The notes beneath the pieces are model-generated. The model made no database searches. It was not told the origin of the DNA and worked only from the letters and a program-made list of their open reading frames with translations. Position numbers and translations under genes: made by a program. A stretch of DNA of 64,000 nt from Lepidurus packardi (taxonomy: Eukaryota; Arthropoda; Branchiopoda; Notostraca; Triopsidae), in assembly GCA_023053545.1 (NCBI GenBank), contig JAKZAN010000002.1, positions 8,118,790-8,182,789 on the forward strand, written 5' to 3'. Positions within the stretch are counted from its first letter, which is position 1. The number at the start of each line of letters is the position of its first letter. This document shows, piece by piece, positions 1 through 9,502 of the stretch.

Positions 1-1485
1 CGATCGCCTGAATGTCTTGTTCTTTGGAGGAGCCAGGTAGCATAATCTTCTGGAAGACTTCATTAGGATCCACAGGCATATCGGAAGAGGCTACTGGATC
101 ATTCAAAGCGGAAACGGAGGAAATGGAGGGAACAGAGGTGGCTAAGGGCGGTACAACACTGCCAACGGCAATCAGATCAGGGTGATGGTTCAAGAGGTAG
201 CCGGCAGTGTGCGGATCGAGTTCAGCTTCACTGTCAAAGACCACTTCGACGGCGTCTGGCGTAGCGGCAGGTACGATTTTTACCGGAATAGCATAGCCGA
301 AGTGAGCTGTTTTGCAGTCCACCACTTGCTGACGTCCTTCGTGTACCAAACACGCATTCAGGTTAGGGTAATGTATGACACGGGTGGGACTAGAGTCCAC
401 CACACAGCTCTGGTATGGGTGCAGGGATGAAGCTATAAAAATACAAGGAACACTTTTTAAGCCAGACTTGTCATTGCCTTTCAGGCTCTCTTTATCAGGC
501 TTATGGCAACTATCACGTCGAGCAATATTGGTCAGGTTATCTGCAGGCAACGAGGTGCCCTTGCTGGGTTGCAAATAGCACGCTGTTGTCGTATTGCCTA
601 AACCGCGTTGAACAACAGACATTGGAAAATGAACCCCTGTCGTCGGGGCTGCTTTGCACGTCTTTTCAAATCTTAAAAACCCCGCCCATTCTCTGTTAAT
701 TTGTGTACTGCTTCCCTGGCTTCCTTTGCGAACACAACCCGCTAAGGTTTTTCTGCTGCTAAAAATAGCCAATACTTCTATTTCTATTAAAATGGCATTA
801 GCGAGGTTATCCTGCCAATCACAACACTAAGCTCCAAACAACACTGAATCACTCAGCCAAGAAAACTAGTAAAAAGCAGTGACGAAAACAAAGACCAACG
901 GCTAAAAAGATTGTAGGTTGAAGAGAAAGATGTAGGTTTCAGAGTTGAAACGCACACAGACGTGAAGGTTCTGTCGTTTGCTCGCTTACATCCTCATGCG
1001 ACTGTGCTCTAGGATCGACATCGTTACTGCCCAGTGGCAGCAGCTTTTGGCATGCACATTTCAATCCGAGTTGTCCTCGACTCCGATGCATTTATTTCAG
1101 TATTAAACAAGACCCACCAACGCGAAAACCAAACTACGATAGAGCTGGCGACTACGTACCCACTCCACACAACGTTGCCTCCTACTATACCAATGTTTAA
1201 CAAATACGTCAATCGAGATACCTCAACTTTTAAAGTTAAAACGTCACGAAAAAGGGGTAAATAACAATATCTTGCCCCAAACACAGTCCCGAGCTTTCGC
1301 TGACTAGAAATCTGCGCCTTTACTAGCTCCCAAATATGCATCTTTCCGGAAATTCTAATTATATCCCAGGGTTCTCTCAGAGTATGCCATACTTGGCCAG
1401 GACCAAGCGTCTCCCGATTTTTGGCCACCGCCATACCAAAACGCTCCAATGGGCGTCTACCGGTGCTCGACGTCAGCACACTCAT
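1..1485 (-). CDS. Unrecognised protein, N-terminal part; runs off left edge
   Basis: The minus strand is open without a stop from about 826 down to base 1, roughly 275 codons, with balanced codon use. That is far longer than chance in this AT-rich DNA. A plausible acceptor lies just above 811. A small first exon at 1393-1485 fits in phase 0: ATG at 1485, donor GTATGG after a Gln codon. That would make the exons 1..811 and 1393..1485. The exon join is inference; an alternative start is the ATG at 621, and a T-rich acceptor at 433 could shorten the exon. The product is rich in Pro, Ser and Val, with scattered Cys (for example SCVVDSSP and VVDCKTAHFGYAIPVK) and a low-complexity stretch near PPLATSVPSISS. 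I do not recognise the family. Copy 2 of the large repeat begins at 1474, inside the first exon. Confidence 0.45.
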
Positions 1486-3242
1486 TTCACTGGAAAGTTT
1501 ACATCGCGTTGACTTTAACCCAACTTTTTGTGCTCAAGATTCTACAGTTCAAGTTAAGAAAGTCACGCAATTCGAATACAATACGATAACCAATAATGCA
1601 TGCAACTACAGATATACGCATGTTTTTTGTTTGTTTTTTTGCCCCGAGTACACATGGGCCAAACAAGATGGGTACGAAAAGGTCATTGAACGGTACTCAT
1701 TCGCTAATTAGTTCGCCAGCGTGCAGTGCCTTAAATGTAATGTTCATGGCATAAAAAGAAGACAGAACATAAAATGTCAAATGAGTTGTGCTCACTGAAA
1801 AGAAATGAAAAGAAAAGAAAAGAAGAAAAACTTGGCAACACAGCACATGCTCAGAGAATCAGCAACATTAATTCCTTGCTTTAGTTTGCTTGAGATTATT
1901 TGGGACCAAAAGAGTACTAGAACAGACCCACGTAAGCTTTACACCTTTATAGTCCTAAAAATGATAAGCCAGGAATGCTTTGAATTCTTTTCCTCTTGAG
2001 CCAAATTAGTGTATCAGTTTTCAGACGATAAGAATGGTCTACGACGATTTAACTGTGATAACAAATATGGGATAACAAATATGTGACAACATGACGGCTT
2101 TCTTTTTCGATGGAAATTACACAGAATCCTAATGTTGTACCCTTTATTATCATTTTTGAATGCGAAATATGCCATTTAAACGTACTTTTGTTCCGCTTTT
2201 GAATTTAAAGAATAAAAAGTAAAAAATAAACAGCTTACTGATTTTGTCTGATATCGTTAATCGAAATCTCAACCACACTCCTAGGAATAGAGTTAAGGAT
2301 GAAGCACTCAAACGAAAGACCTACTTTTTGCCGTTGAGTCTGTATCGCGTGTTAGCTGTTCATTAGAGCGCAAAAAAAGCTCATACATCTGGAATTAAGA
2401 GACGAAGTGGTGCTTGAACAATTCCGGTTTGAATGAGCTTAGAGTTGTGTAAAATGACTCAAAAATCGTATTTAGGCATTTGTTTCGCACAAAGGCCTCT
2501 TCTACAAGATGCTACTTAATGAGCTTGGATACGGTTTATTAACCAAGTAACTGTTTTTTAAAATTATAAAGGCCACACACCGAGCTAATAAATTTCACTT
2601 TGTTATGCATATACAAACATTTTGAATTTACTGGAAATATACATGCATACAAAGCCCAAATATTACCTTTCCTTTAATAGTCAACTGAGATGAAATACTA
2701 TAAATGCATCATAATACCCCGCACATAACACAATAGTCCAGGCCACTGTAACTAAACTCTTTTCATCTCAGCCAGGTGTTTTAATTCGAAATCCGCTTCT
2801 TCAACCACTTGTTTTACAATATGAGGTTATTTCAAGTTTTTGCTTCGCATAACAATAAACACATAAACACAAAAAATACGTAGCTATTCTTTTCCAACCA
2901 AACACTTTACAGACCAGCAGCTGGGCGAGGCGAACATGGAGCTATTGATACCATCTGTAGAAGTGGACAGACCTCCGCAGGTTCTTCAATGCTTAGCGGT
3001 TCGGATGCCGTCAAAGAAAGCGGGCTGGCTTGAGGAAAACCCGCGACATGGGCGAATGGCAACCCGCGAAGCCCCAACTTCAAGAATTTATCTATTCATT
3101 GTTGGCCTGCGAAAAGAAGCGGGTTTGTTTTTGGATTTTTTCCAGGAAATATTGTTTTACATAAATCAAGCACATAATTTTAGTAGAAATACTGTATAAA
3201 TATCATACGGTATGGTACTTATACAGTCTTTCTATGAGTTAC

Positions 3243-3269
3243 CGTATAAGGTATGGCAAACCTTATACG
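3243..3269. other. Perfect 10-bp hairpin upstream of DZIP1
   Basis: CGTATAAGGT at 3243-3252 is exactly reverse-complemented by ACCTTATACG at 3260-3269, with a 7-nt loop. Related ATAC/GTAT palindromic pieces lie just upstream (3208-3240). The copy 2 equivalent is at 28788-28814. Function is unknown. Confidence 0.7.
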
Positions 3270-3327
3270 TTAGCCCACCGGTTGCTAAGCGATAGCTGGG
3301 TTTGTTGAACAAGGTTTGTTATTGTTT

Positions 3328-3341
3328 ATTACCATGCCAAC
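3328..3341 (+). promoter_or_regulatory. RFX X-box-like motif before DZIP1
   Basis: ATTACCATGCCAAC fits 13 of 14 positions of the ciliary X-box consensus RYYNYYATRRNRAC; only the second R is C. It lies 95 bp upstream of the DZIP1-like ATG, within the usual range for RFX sites of ciliary genes. Copy 2: 28873-28886. Binding is inferred. Confidence 0.55.
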
Positions 3342-3435
3342 CTTTGTGTACTACTTCACCATGCTTCTGTTTCGTTTGTGAAGTTTAACACGTCTTTATT
3401 TTTTGTTGTATTCAAATTTTCCTAGGCAGTGAATC

Positions 3436-6400
3436 ATGCCTGGTCAATTTCAGTCCATAAAGAACAGTACAGAAGACTGGGAAAATTTAAGTAAGTTGTC
3501 ATCCAAGTTTTTATTTTCCATCGAATGACACGTACGTGATTCTAAAGATATGCAGCAAATCAAAGCAGCTTCTGATGGAACAGCTGTCGCAGGCTATCTT
3601 CCTATTGTCCTGCAAGGATATTCTGATCTCGAGATTAATCAAGATTCCAAACTCGCAAAGCTATTTGTCATGGCACAAATATGTGTCAAGTACCTGCATG
3701 ATTGTCTGCAACAAGTATGTCAGAATGAACAAGCTTTCGAACTAAAAAAGGCAAACGAAAAGCGAGCTCCATCAAAATGTCTAGTCTACCAGGTAATAAC
3801 ATACCACGAGCATTATTGACAGCATCAGTAAGGTTGCAAATTCATTTGCTGTTTAATTTCTACTGCTTTCTTAGTGCCTTTACTGCTCCAAAACATTCGT
3901 AAGCAGCCACTTTCTTCAAAACCATTTGCACAGAAGGCACTCGAATCTTACGCAGCTTCAGTCCAAAACCATTACCCTAGAATCATCACTAGATGGCTAT
4001 CATATCCCATCGTCTGACCAAAAAATCGGACCCGTAGAAAGTCCGAAAGGATGTGAATTTATTCCTTCCGATCACTTATCAAGTTCAAAAATAACCGATA
4101 AGCCGGAATCTTTGGAACAGAGTAAATTGCTCACTCGCATAGAAGAATTGGAAGGACGTTTGAAAGTGACGCAAACCCAGATATTGCAAGAGACGAAGCA
4201 CAGACTGATAGTGGAACAGCTTCAAAAGGTCAGACAACGTTGTGTATTCCTTTCCTGATTGACTTAATATTATTGTGAATGTCTTTATCTCATTCAAACC
4301 ACAGAGATAGCGGTATTAATTTAGAAAGCTAATCTTGTCCTTTGTTTACAGTCCCTGAATCTTCAAGGCGAGGCCTCCTTATATTCTTTGCTCTCCGAGT
4401 TGAGCCAAAGGTCACATGCTCCGACCCTAGACGATTCTAAGAAAGAACTACAACAGGTAAGAAATGGTAATTTTGCAGGTAATTTTGCTTTTCTCCGTCG
4501 GGCAGATTGTATCAAGGGACCATATAGGAAGTATTTATACATGCAAGGATGTAAAATGTACTAGTAAATGAAAGTAATTTTTTCAATTCTGCTAAACCAA
4601 AGGATTTACACCGGTAGTTTCTAGCACGAACACCTCGTAACCAACGCCATTGTCGGCAACAATCCCTTGAGGAACATCGGGGTCTTGTACACGCTTTAGC
4701 TTGCTTTCGTCAATTGTAGGGAAAAAAGTATCAGCCGCATACCTAGCTTTAATTTTTGTTATGTACAAGCGGTAAAAATGGGGCGATTGCAAAGCCATGG
4801 TGTAAATGGGAATGCCTCCATGAATCCATACTCGGCCTGCGCGTTCTTGAAGAGGCGAGGTTTTCAACATGGATACGACTTGATTAATATCTTTGCAAAC
4901 GAACACATCTTCTATGTTTGCCACTTCGGCCTGCCGCATCGTACGGCTAACCACAAAGCAGATACAGTTTGGCCAAGTGGTTAAGTTGTAGTTTTTCAAG
5001 CTGTGCCATGTGCGAGCACCGAATACTGCGACGGTTTTACGATTGGGATCGGTAGGCTGGGTAGTTGTCATCCGCATGAAATACTCATTTTCTGTCGGTA
5101 ATTTCCATGGCACATGCCCATCCAAACCAATTCCCTTGTTCGCATCGACGGCGACGATCAATTCAAGTTTTGGGTCGGGAACCATATTTTAATAATATTA
5201 CTAAATAAATGTATTGCTTCACTTTTATTGAACCTTGCTTTTATTTAAGTTTCTTTTACCTGGTTTATCAAGTTGTTAAAGGACAAAAAGCAAGGGATTA
5301 GTCGTCTTTGTATGTAGGGCACACGTAACAAGTGTACGTAATTTAGTATAATCACTTAAGGTGTATAACACCAGGAAATGGATGTTGACTGAGAGCGATT
5401 TTCTTAAAAATAGATCAGTAAAAGGACTTATTGTTTCCTTGTTGATTACAGGATGATGCTGAACTAGTCAAGCAACAAGAGAGCGCAAATGCAAGTGATC
5501 AGGACGAGACAATAGCGCGCGGTATTGTCAAGCCGGAAAGAACTGAGGTGGGAAAGAAACAATCCAAACCTGTTCTTGCCCAATCCAAGAAACAGTTTGA
5601 AGCTGGTTTTCAAGACGATGGATTTCATAGCTTGACAAGAGATAAGCGGTATCCACTGGAGCGAAAGCTGAGCACGGGGGTTCGTTGTATAAGCCTTAAT
5701 AAGGAAGGAGACGAAGCCGCACGCCCGAGAATTAAGAAAAGGAGCATATTGTTCACCTCTGGGACGGCTAATACCTCGGGAAAAATTCACACGATGAACT
5801 GCTTGCGACCTACTTGGAATGAAGAATTAGAGAAACGATTGCAGATCATGAATATTGCCACGTCCTCTAAGCGCATTCCTCTTTTGGAAGTCCCTGATGT
5901 ACTTTCTAACCTCAAGTCGGCAAGAATAAAAGCTTGGAAGGTAAGCATTTGAAGAGAGTTGAATTGCTGTTGCCGTTTTGTTAAAAAGAAGGATTTTTAT
6001 TAAGAAACGTCTTCATCTTTGGCGCATTCGAGACGATATTCAGGAGAAAGTGCGTGCCAAAGCCTTGGCTGTCCTGGCGCAATCGTCTACCATTATACGG
6101 AAGCCAGAAAGGGATATTTCACATTCCGTGTCTTCTTCAGAAGGCCTTACTGACGAAAGGTATGCATTTGCTTAGACTAGTAGCAGCGAAAATGATAACC
6201 TGCGTTGCATAGGAAGCGAATCCAGTCGCATAGCACTAGTCCTGGATTCCCAAGTAGGAGTACATCCGAAATTGGCGATAGAAAACTTTTCAAACGGTCG
6301 GGCACTGTAATAAATTGTGTTAGTAAGGACCATTGGTACGTAACGTCAGTCCCATTCCAATTTATTTTTTTTACTTACACTTGGTCTGGTTTTAGGGGTG

Positions 6401-6459
6401 CCGAAGCAGAGTATGAAGTACTTAGAAAGAGTCCCATGGCAAGGGATGGGGAGTCATAG
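3436..6459 (+). CDS. DZIP1: DZIP1/Iguana-like zinc-finger ciliogenesis protein
   Basis: Exons 3436..3490, 3548..3792, 3875..4228, 4352..4456, 5452..5940, 6005..6159, 6213..6335 and 6396..6459 sum to 530 codons (529 aa) with consistent phase. The N-terminal 100 residues resemble the DZIP1 N-terminal domain (KLAKLFVMAQICVKYLHDC). A single C2H2 finger follows, with Cys101, Cys104, His117 and His122, beginning CLYCSKTFVSSHFLQNH. A coiled coil (RIEELEGRLKVTQTQ) and a basic C-terminal half come next. DZIP1 proteins act at the basal body and transition zone in ciliogenesis and Hedgehog signalling. The protein is shorter than vertebrate DZIP1. A DHFR gene lies antisense in intron 4, and an X-box-like site is upstream. 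Exon 6 uses the acceptor after TTTTTATTAAG; the earlier AG would put a stop in frame. Confidence 0.85.
4592..5185 (-). CDS. DHFR: Dihydrofolate reductase, intronless, nested in a DZIP1 intron
   Basis: One uninterrupted 197-aa frame. It shows the whole DHFR fold signature: LIVAVDANKGIGLDGHVPW at the start, then the TENEYF segment whose first Glu sits at the place of vertebrate catalytic Glu30, RMTTT, the cofactor loop VFGARTWHSL, FVVSRT, and the VWIHGGIPIY Gly-Gly motif. DTFFP and a VGYEVFVLE C-terminal strand follow. The enzyme reduces dihydrofolate to tetrahydrofolate with NADPH in the cytosol for thymidylate and purine synthesis. Length is close to the usual 186-190 aa plus a short tail. 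It lies wholly inside intron 4 (4457-5451) of the DZIP1-like gene, on the opposite strand. The lack of introns beside intron-rich neighbours suggests possible retrotransposition, but I saw no poly(A) tail or target-site duplication. Confidence 0.93.
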   Translation of the reverse strand: MVPDPKLELIVAVDANKGIGLDGHVPWKLPTENEYFMRMTTTQPTDPNRKTVAVFGARTWHSLKNYNLTTWPNCICFVVSRTMRQAEVANIEDVFVCKDINQVVSMLKTSPLQERAGRVWIHGGIPIYTMALQSPHFYRLYITKIKARYAADTFFPTIDESKLKRVQDPDVPQGIVADNGVGYEVFVLETTGVNPLV

Positions 6460-7022
6460 TCTACAAGGTCTAAATCACAGTATGAACCTATAGACTCTAA
6501 TCTAAGCGTTCTACAGTGCTGATTTCCTAGAAGTGTTTTTTTTTTATAACAAAATTATTATAATAAGGAACGTGAACTAATACATTGTCTGAGGAATTTA
6601 AATTTTGTTAAAAAGAAAAAAGATTCTTTATTATAACCTGCTGGAGTAACAAGGCTATTCAAACAAGTATCTAGAAGAAGTTGAAAGAAGTTTTCATTTC
6701 ATACGCTTTATTATTGGTTTAATTAGAATAATATATACACGAAGGAATGCAAAAGAGAGGCACACAAGCATGACGAAGGTGCAAACCGAGAGTGTGATGC
6801 GTATCAATAATATAGTCTAACCTTATGAGGTCGTCAGAACTGCAATCCTTTGCCCATAAAGCTGGTCATCAAATACAGACTATTTTCTACTAGTTTAACC
6901 CGTAATTGCTAAATAAACCATCACCAATAGATCACTATTTCTAAATAGCAGCTAAATTAGAAGCCTATTGTTTTTGCAAAAACACAGACTTTAATTTATC
7001 ACGATCAACAACATTTAAAGAC
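6460..7022. other. Convergent intergenic region, DZIP1 3' end to rhodanese 3' end
   Basis: AT-rich, no coding signal seen. It lies between the 3' ends of two convergent genes and should hold both 3' UTRs. Confidence 0.6.
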
Positions 7023-7661
7023 TTATTTATTGTCCATAAGTCCTCCTTTCTCTTTCCATTCCAAGAAGCTCCCGGTATAAACCCTAAAGGGTGGTTTGAA
7101 TTATAATTATTTTTAATTCACAATAATACTTAATGTTGCTGTATCCTAAAGCTTCTAGTGCATTGGCAGCGGCAGAAGCCCTCTTTCCACTTCTGCAGCC
7201 AACAACCAAATTTGCACTAAAATCTGGCTTAGGAAATCCGTACTTCACTTCGAAGTCGGCTGGGGGTAGTGCTAGTCCTTCCTGGATTTCTGGCACTGCG
7301 ATAATAAAGAATGCAGTTATTTAAACACCAAATTATACTGCGGTACGTATTTTATATATGAATAGCATTGTATCAAAAGCTAAGTAAACGTTGAAAATCC
7401 TCTATAGCTTAGCACTCTTTGCCACACGGTTTGCAATCTAATACAATAGAAAATTAGTCCTTACAGGGTAAGTTAACACTTCCAGCGATTTTTCCATCGT
7501 CAGTGAGCTCCACCCGGTTACGCACATCGACATAAATGATTGCATTTGCAGCTAATGCTTTATTAACTTCATCAAAGCTAGTTTCTGTCAATAAATCACA
7601 AAAGTTTACAATTTTTCGTTTATAAATATATATTTGTAGTAGGATACGTACCAGAAGGCAT
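7023..7661 (-). CDS. Single-domain rhodanese (thiosulfate sulfurtransferase, TSTD/HSP67B2-like)
   Basis: Exons in reading order: 7652..7661, 7465..7584, 7130..7295 and 7023..7083, total 119 codons (118 aa), all GT-AG and in phase. The first coding exon is only 10 nt. Rhodanese landmarks are IIYVDVRNRVE near the N terminus and the active-site loop VVGCRSGKRA with the persulfide-forming Cys77. The end, VYTGSFLEWKEKGG, matches the terminal helix region of single-domain rhodaneses and is reached only by splicing out a 46-nt intron; reading through gives a short spurious tail. The protein would transfer sulfane sulfur to thiols in cytosol or mitochondria; the exact substrate cannot be told from sequence. 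Copy 2 is at 32568-33206. Confidence 0.85.
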
Positions 7662-9502
7662 TTTTTTGTCTGCTCTAGACCTTTCCGGACTGTACACTGC
7701 GGAGATTAAGCTAAGCGCTATACTTTTAAACTTTGTATCCGAAGTGCAACCCGCAATTTAGATGTTGAGGACGGAACGGATTAGCGCCGATCCGCTGACA
7801 GTCCGCAGTTACAGGGGATGTTTTAGCATACTGATTAAAATATTGACGCCTCCTCAACTGGCTATTGTCCGCATTTCCCTTACTTCTACTAAAAAGCGGC
7901 TTCATCGCTACAGCTCTGACAAAACCGCAGTGTATAGGAGTTACATGTGTAAATAATCCATATTTTAAGTTTCTTATGTAAAGAATATGTAAGCAGTTTA
8001 CCTATGGAAACAGTAAATTCTTTTTTAAATGGAAACAGCATACGGGACAAAATGTCTGGCATAGGTTCAATTCAAAAGAATCGTATGATGTCTCCGAGGA
8101 CGGTCTTTTATTGTTCTTTTCGGTCCGATCTAGATTATCTTCACATAAGGCTGCCTGACTATGTAACCCAGCTTTTGCTGCGACCTTGCATTAACAAGAA
8201 TACTCCTTACGACGTTGGAGCAAACGTTGACCTGCTTGAGTGAATGTGGTTAGAAAAAACGTAATGCAGCGAAGTTTGAGTTAGATTTTTTATACACAAA
8301 CTGTTGGTTTTTTTCACGTTTGATTCCTTCTTCAGAACGCCATCTAGTATCCAGACGATGTTGAAAGGCCTGTCTTTCGGTTTGTTGTATGCGTATTGAA
8401 ATTTTAGTACGTAGTGAATAACTTCAGTCCCTGGATCCGGTCCGGCAATTTTTTTAACTAAAATCGATCACTTTTTTCAGAGAAAGCCCTTGTAACATAA
8501 GAAGAAGTTATTAGTATTGAGACGAAATTCCTTCAACATTTTACTTAGTTTCCGCTGTGTTTCGTTGAACTTAGCTTGTGCTATGATACACATGAATGTG
8601 AGTGTAATATTGCATGTATGGAGGACGACTGATGTTTGAAATAGGTAGAGAATCTAATTCCCAAGTGCCAGTGACAAGCAGTGCTCCCCCTTGGCTGTGT
8701 GACGAATTTTACTAACAAAAGTAGCCCACAATATGAAATCCCCTCAAATCATATTCGTTATAACGTAAAGCAGGAACGGATCCGTGTGTACAGTAATTAA
8801 CTTATTGATCACTACACAGACTTTGCAAATTGACCAATCACATTGCTTTTCCGTTGTTTAAACTAATCCTGTTACTTGAAGCCTACTTCTACGCGTCGGG
8901 TTCTCAATACGACATCCATTCTAAATTCCCCAGTCAATTAAAGGAGCAGGCCATTCAATTAAATAATCGCTCATTTAATTGACTAGAAAGTTTAGAAGGA
9001 ATTCCCCCGTAGTAGTAGTAAGCTCTAAATGACAGGATTGGTCTAAACAACGTAAAAGCAATAGTAACCGTGGAAAACATAATTTTAGCTAGTGATTCAG
9101 ACATTGACCTCGCCTTTTTTGCATCCAACCTTATCAATGTTAAATATATTTCTCTCAATGCTGTACAAGCAGCTTAAAGGAGTACATTAAATATTGGCAC
9201 ACAACTTTCGTGGTTACGAACATGAACAAGATTTCTTACAATGCGTTTCTCGTAAGAAAGGCTCACATTTTACGATAAAACATTCAACAGCTGTAAACCT
9301 AATACTCATGGAATTATACATAGAAATGTCAGGAGCAGTGCTTAAAGTTCCAGTTTAATTCCTTTAAAAAGCATAAGCAATATTCAACCATACTCCTTCC
9401 TTGAATACATAGTTTGCTTTCAGAAAACAGGATGTATCACACTTTTTTTTCTCAACCCATATTTTTGCTTCATTTATTTGCTGAAGATACCATCGCGAAA
9501 AT
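7662..9502. other. Intergenic region, rhodanese 5' end to RECK 3' end
   Basis: Holds the rhodanese promoter and the RECK 3' UTR. Two plus-strand open frames (7762-7956, 64 codons; 8004-8243, 79 codons) have no recognisable domain or splice context and I do not call them. An imperfect inverted repeat lies at 8932-8984. Confidence 0.5.
8932..8984. repeat. Inverted repeat, 11-bp perfect arms
   Basis: AGTCAATTAAA at 8932-8942 is reverse-complemented exactly by TTTAATTGACT at 8974-8984. The similarity continues outwards imperfectly for about 14 more bases on each side. It may be the relic of a short inverted-repeat element. Copy 2: 34477-34529. Confidence 0.6.

Larger units (their letters stand above)
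1486..3435. other. Intergenic region and DZIP1 promoter
   Basis: I see no convincing coding exon here. It holds a purine-rich GAAAA tract near 1796-1830, a short direct repeat (GATAACAAATATG twice near 2055-2090), AT-rich sequence, a perfect 10-bp hairpin at 3243-3269 and an RFX X-box-like site at 3328-3341, just before the DZIP1 start. Confidence 0.6.

Noticed and set aside
1024..1485. 153-codon minus-strand frame as a single-exon gene
   Set aside because: Only its first 31 codons are kept as a candidate first exon. The rest overlaps an equally long antisense frame and has no coding look (runs such as VVASSIVVWFSRWWV).
7762..8243. Two plus-strand frames of 64 and 79 codons upstream of the rhodanese
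   Set aside because: No domain, no splice context, and composition like the surrounding intergenic DNA. A divergent small gene is possible but not supported.
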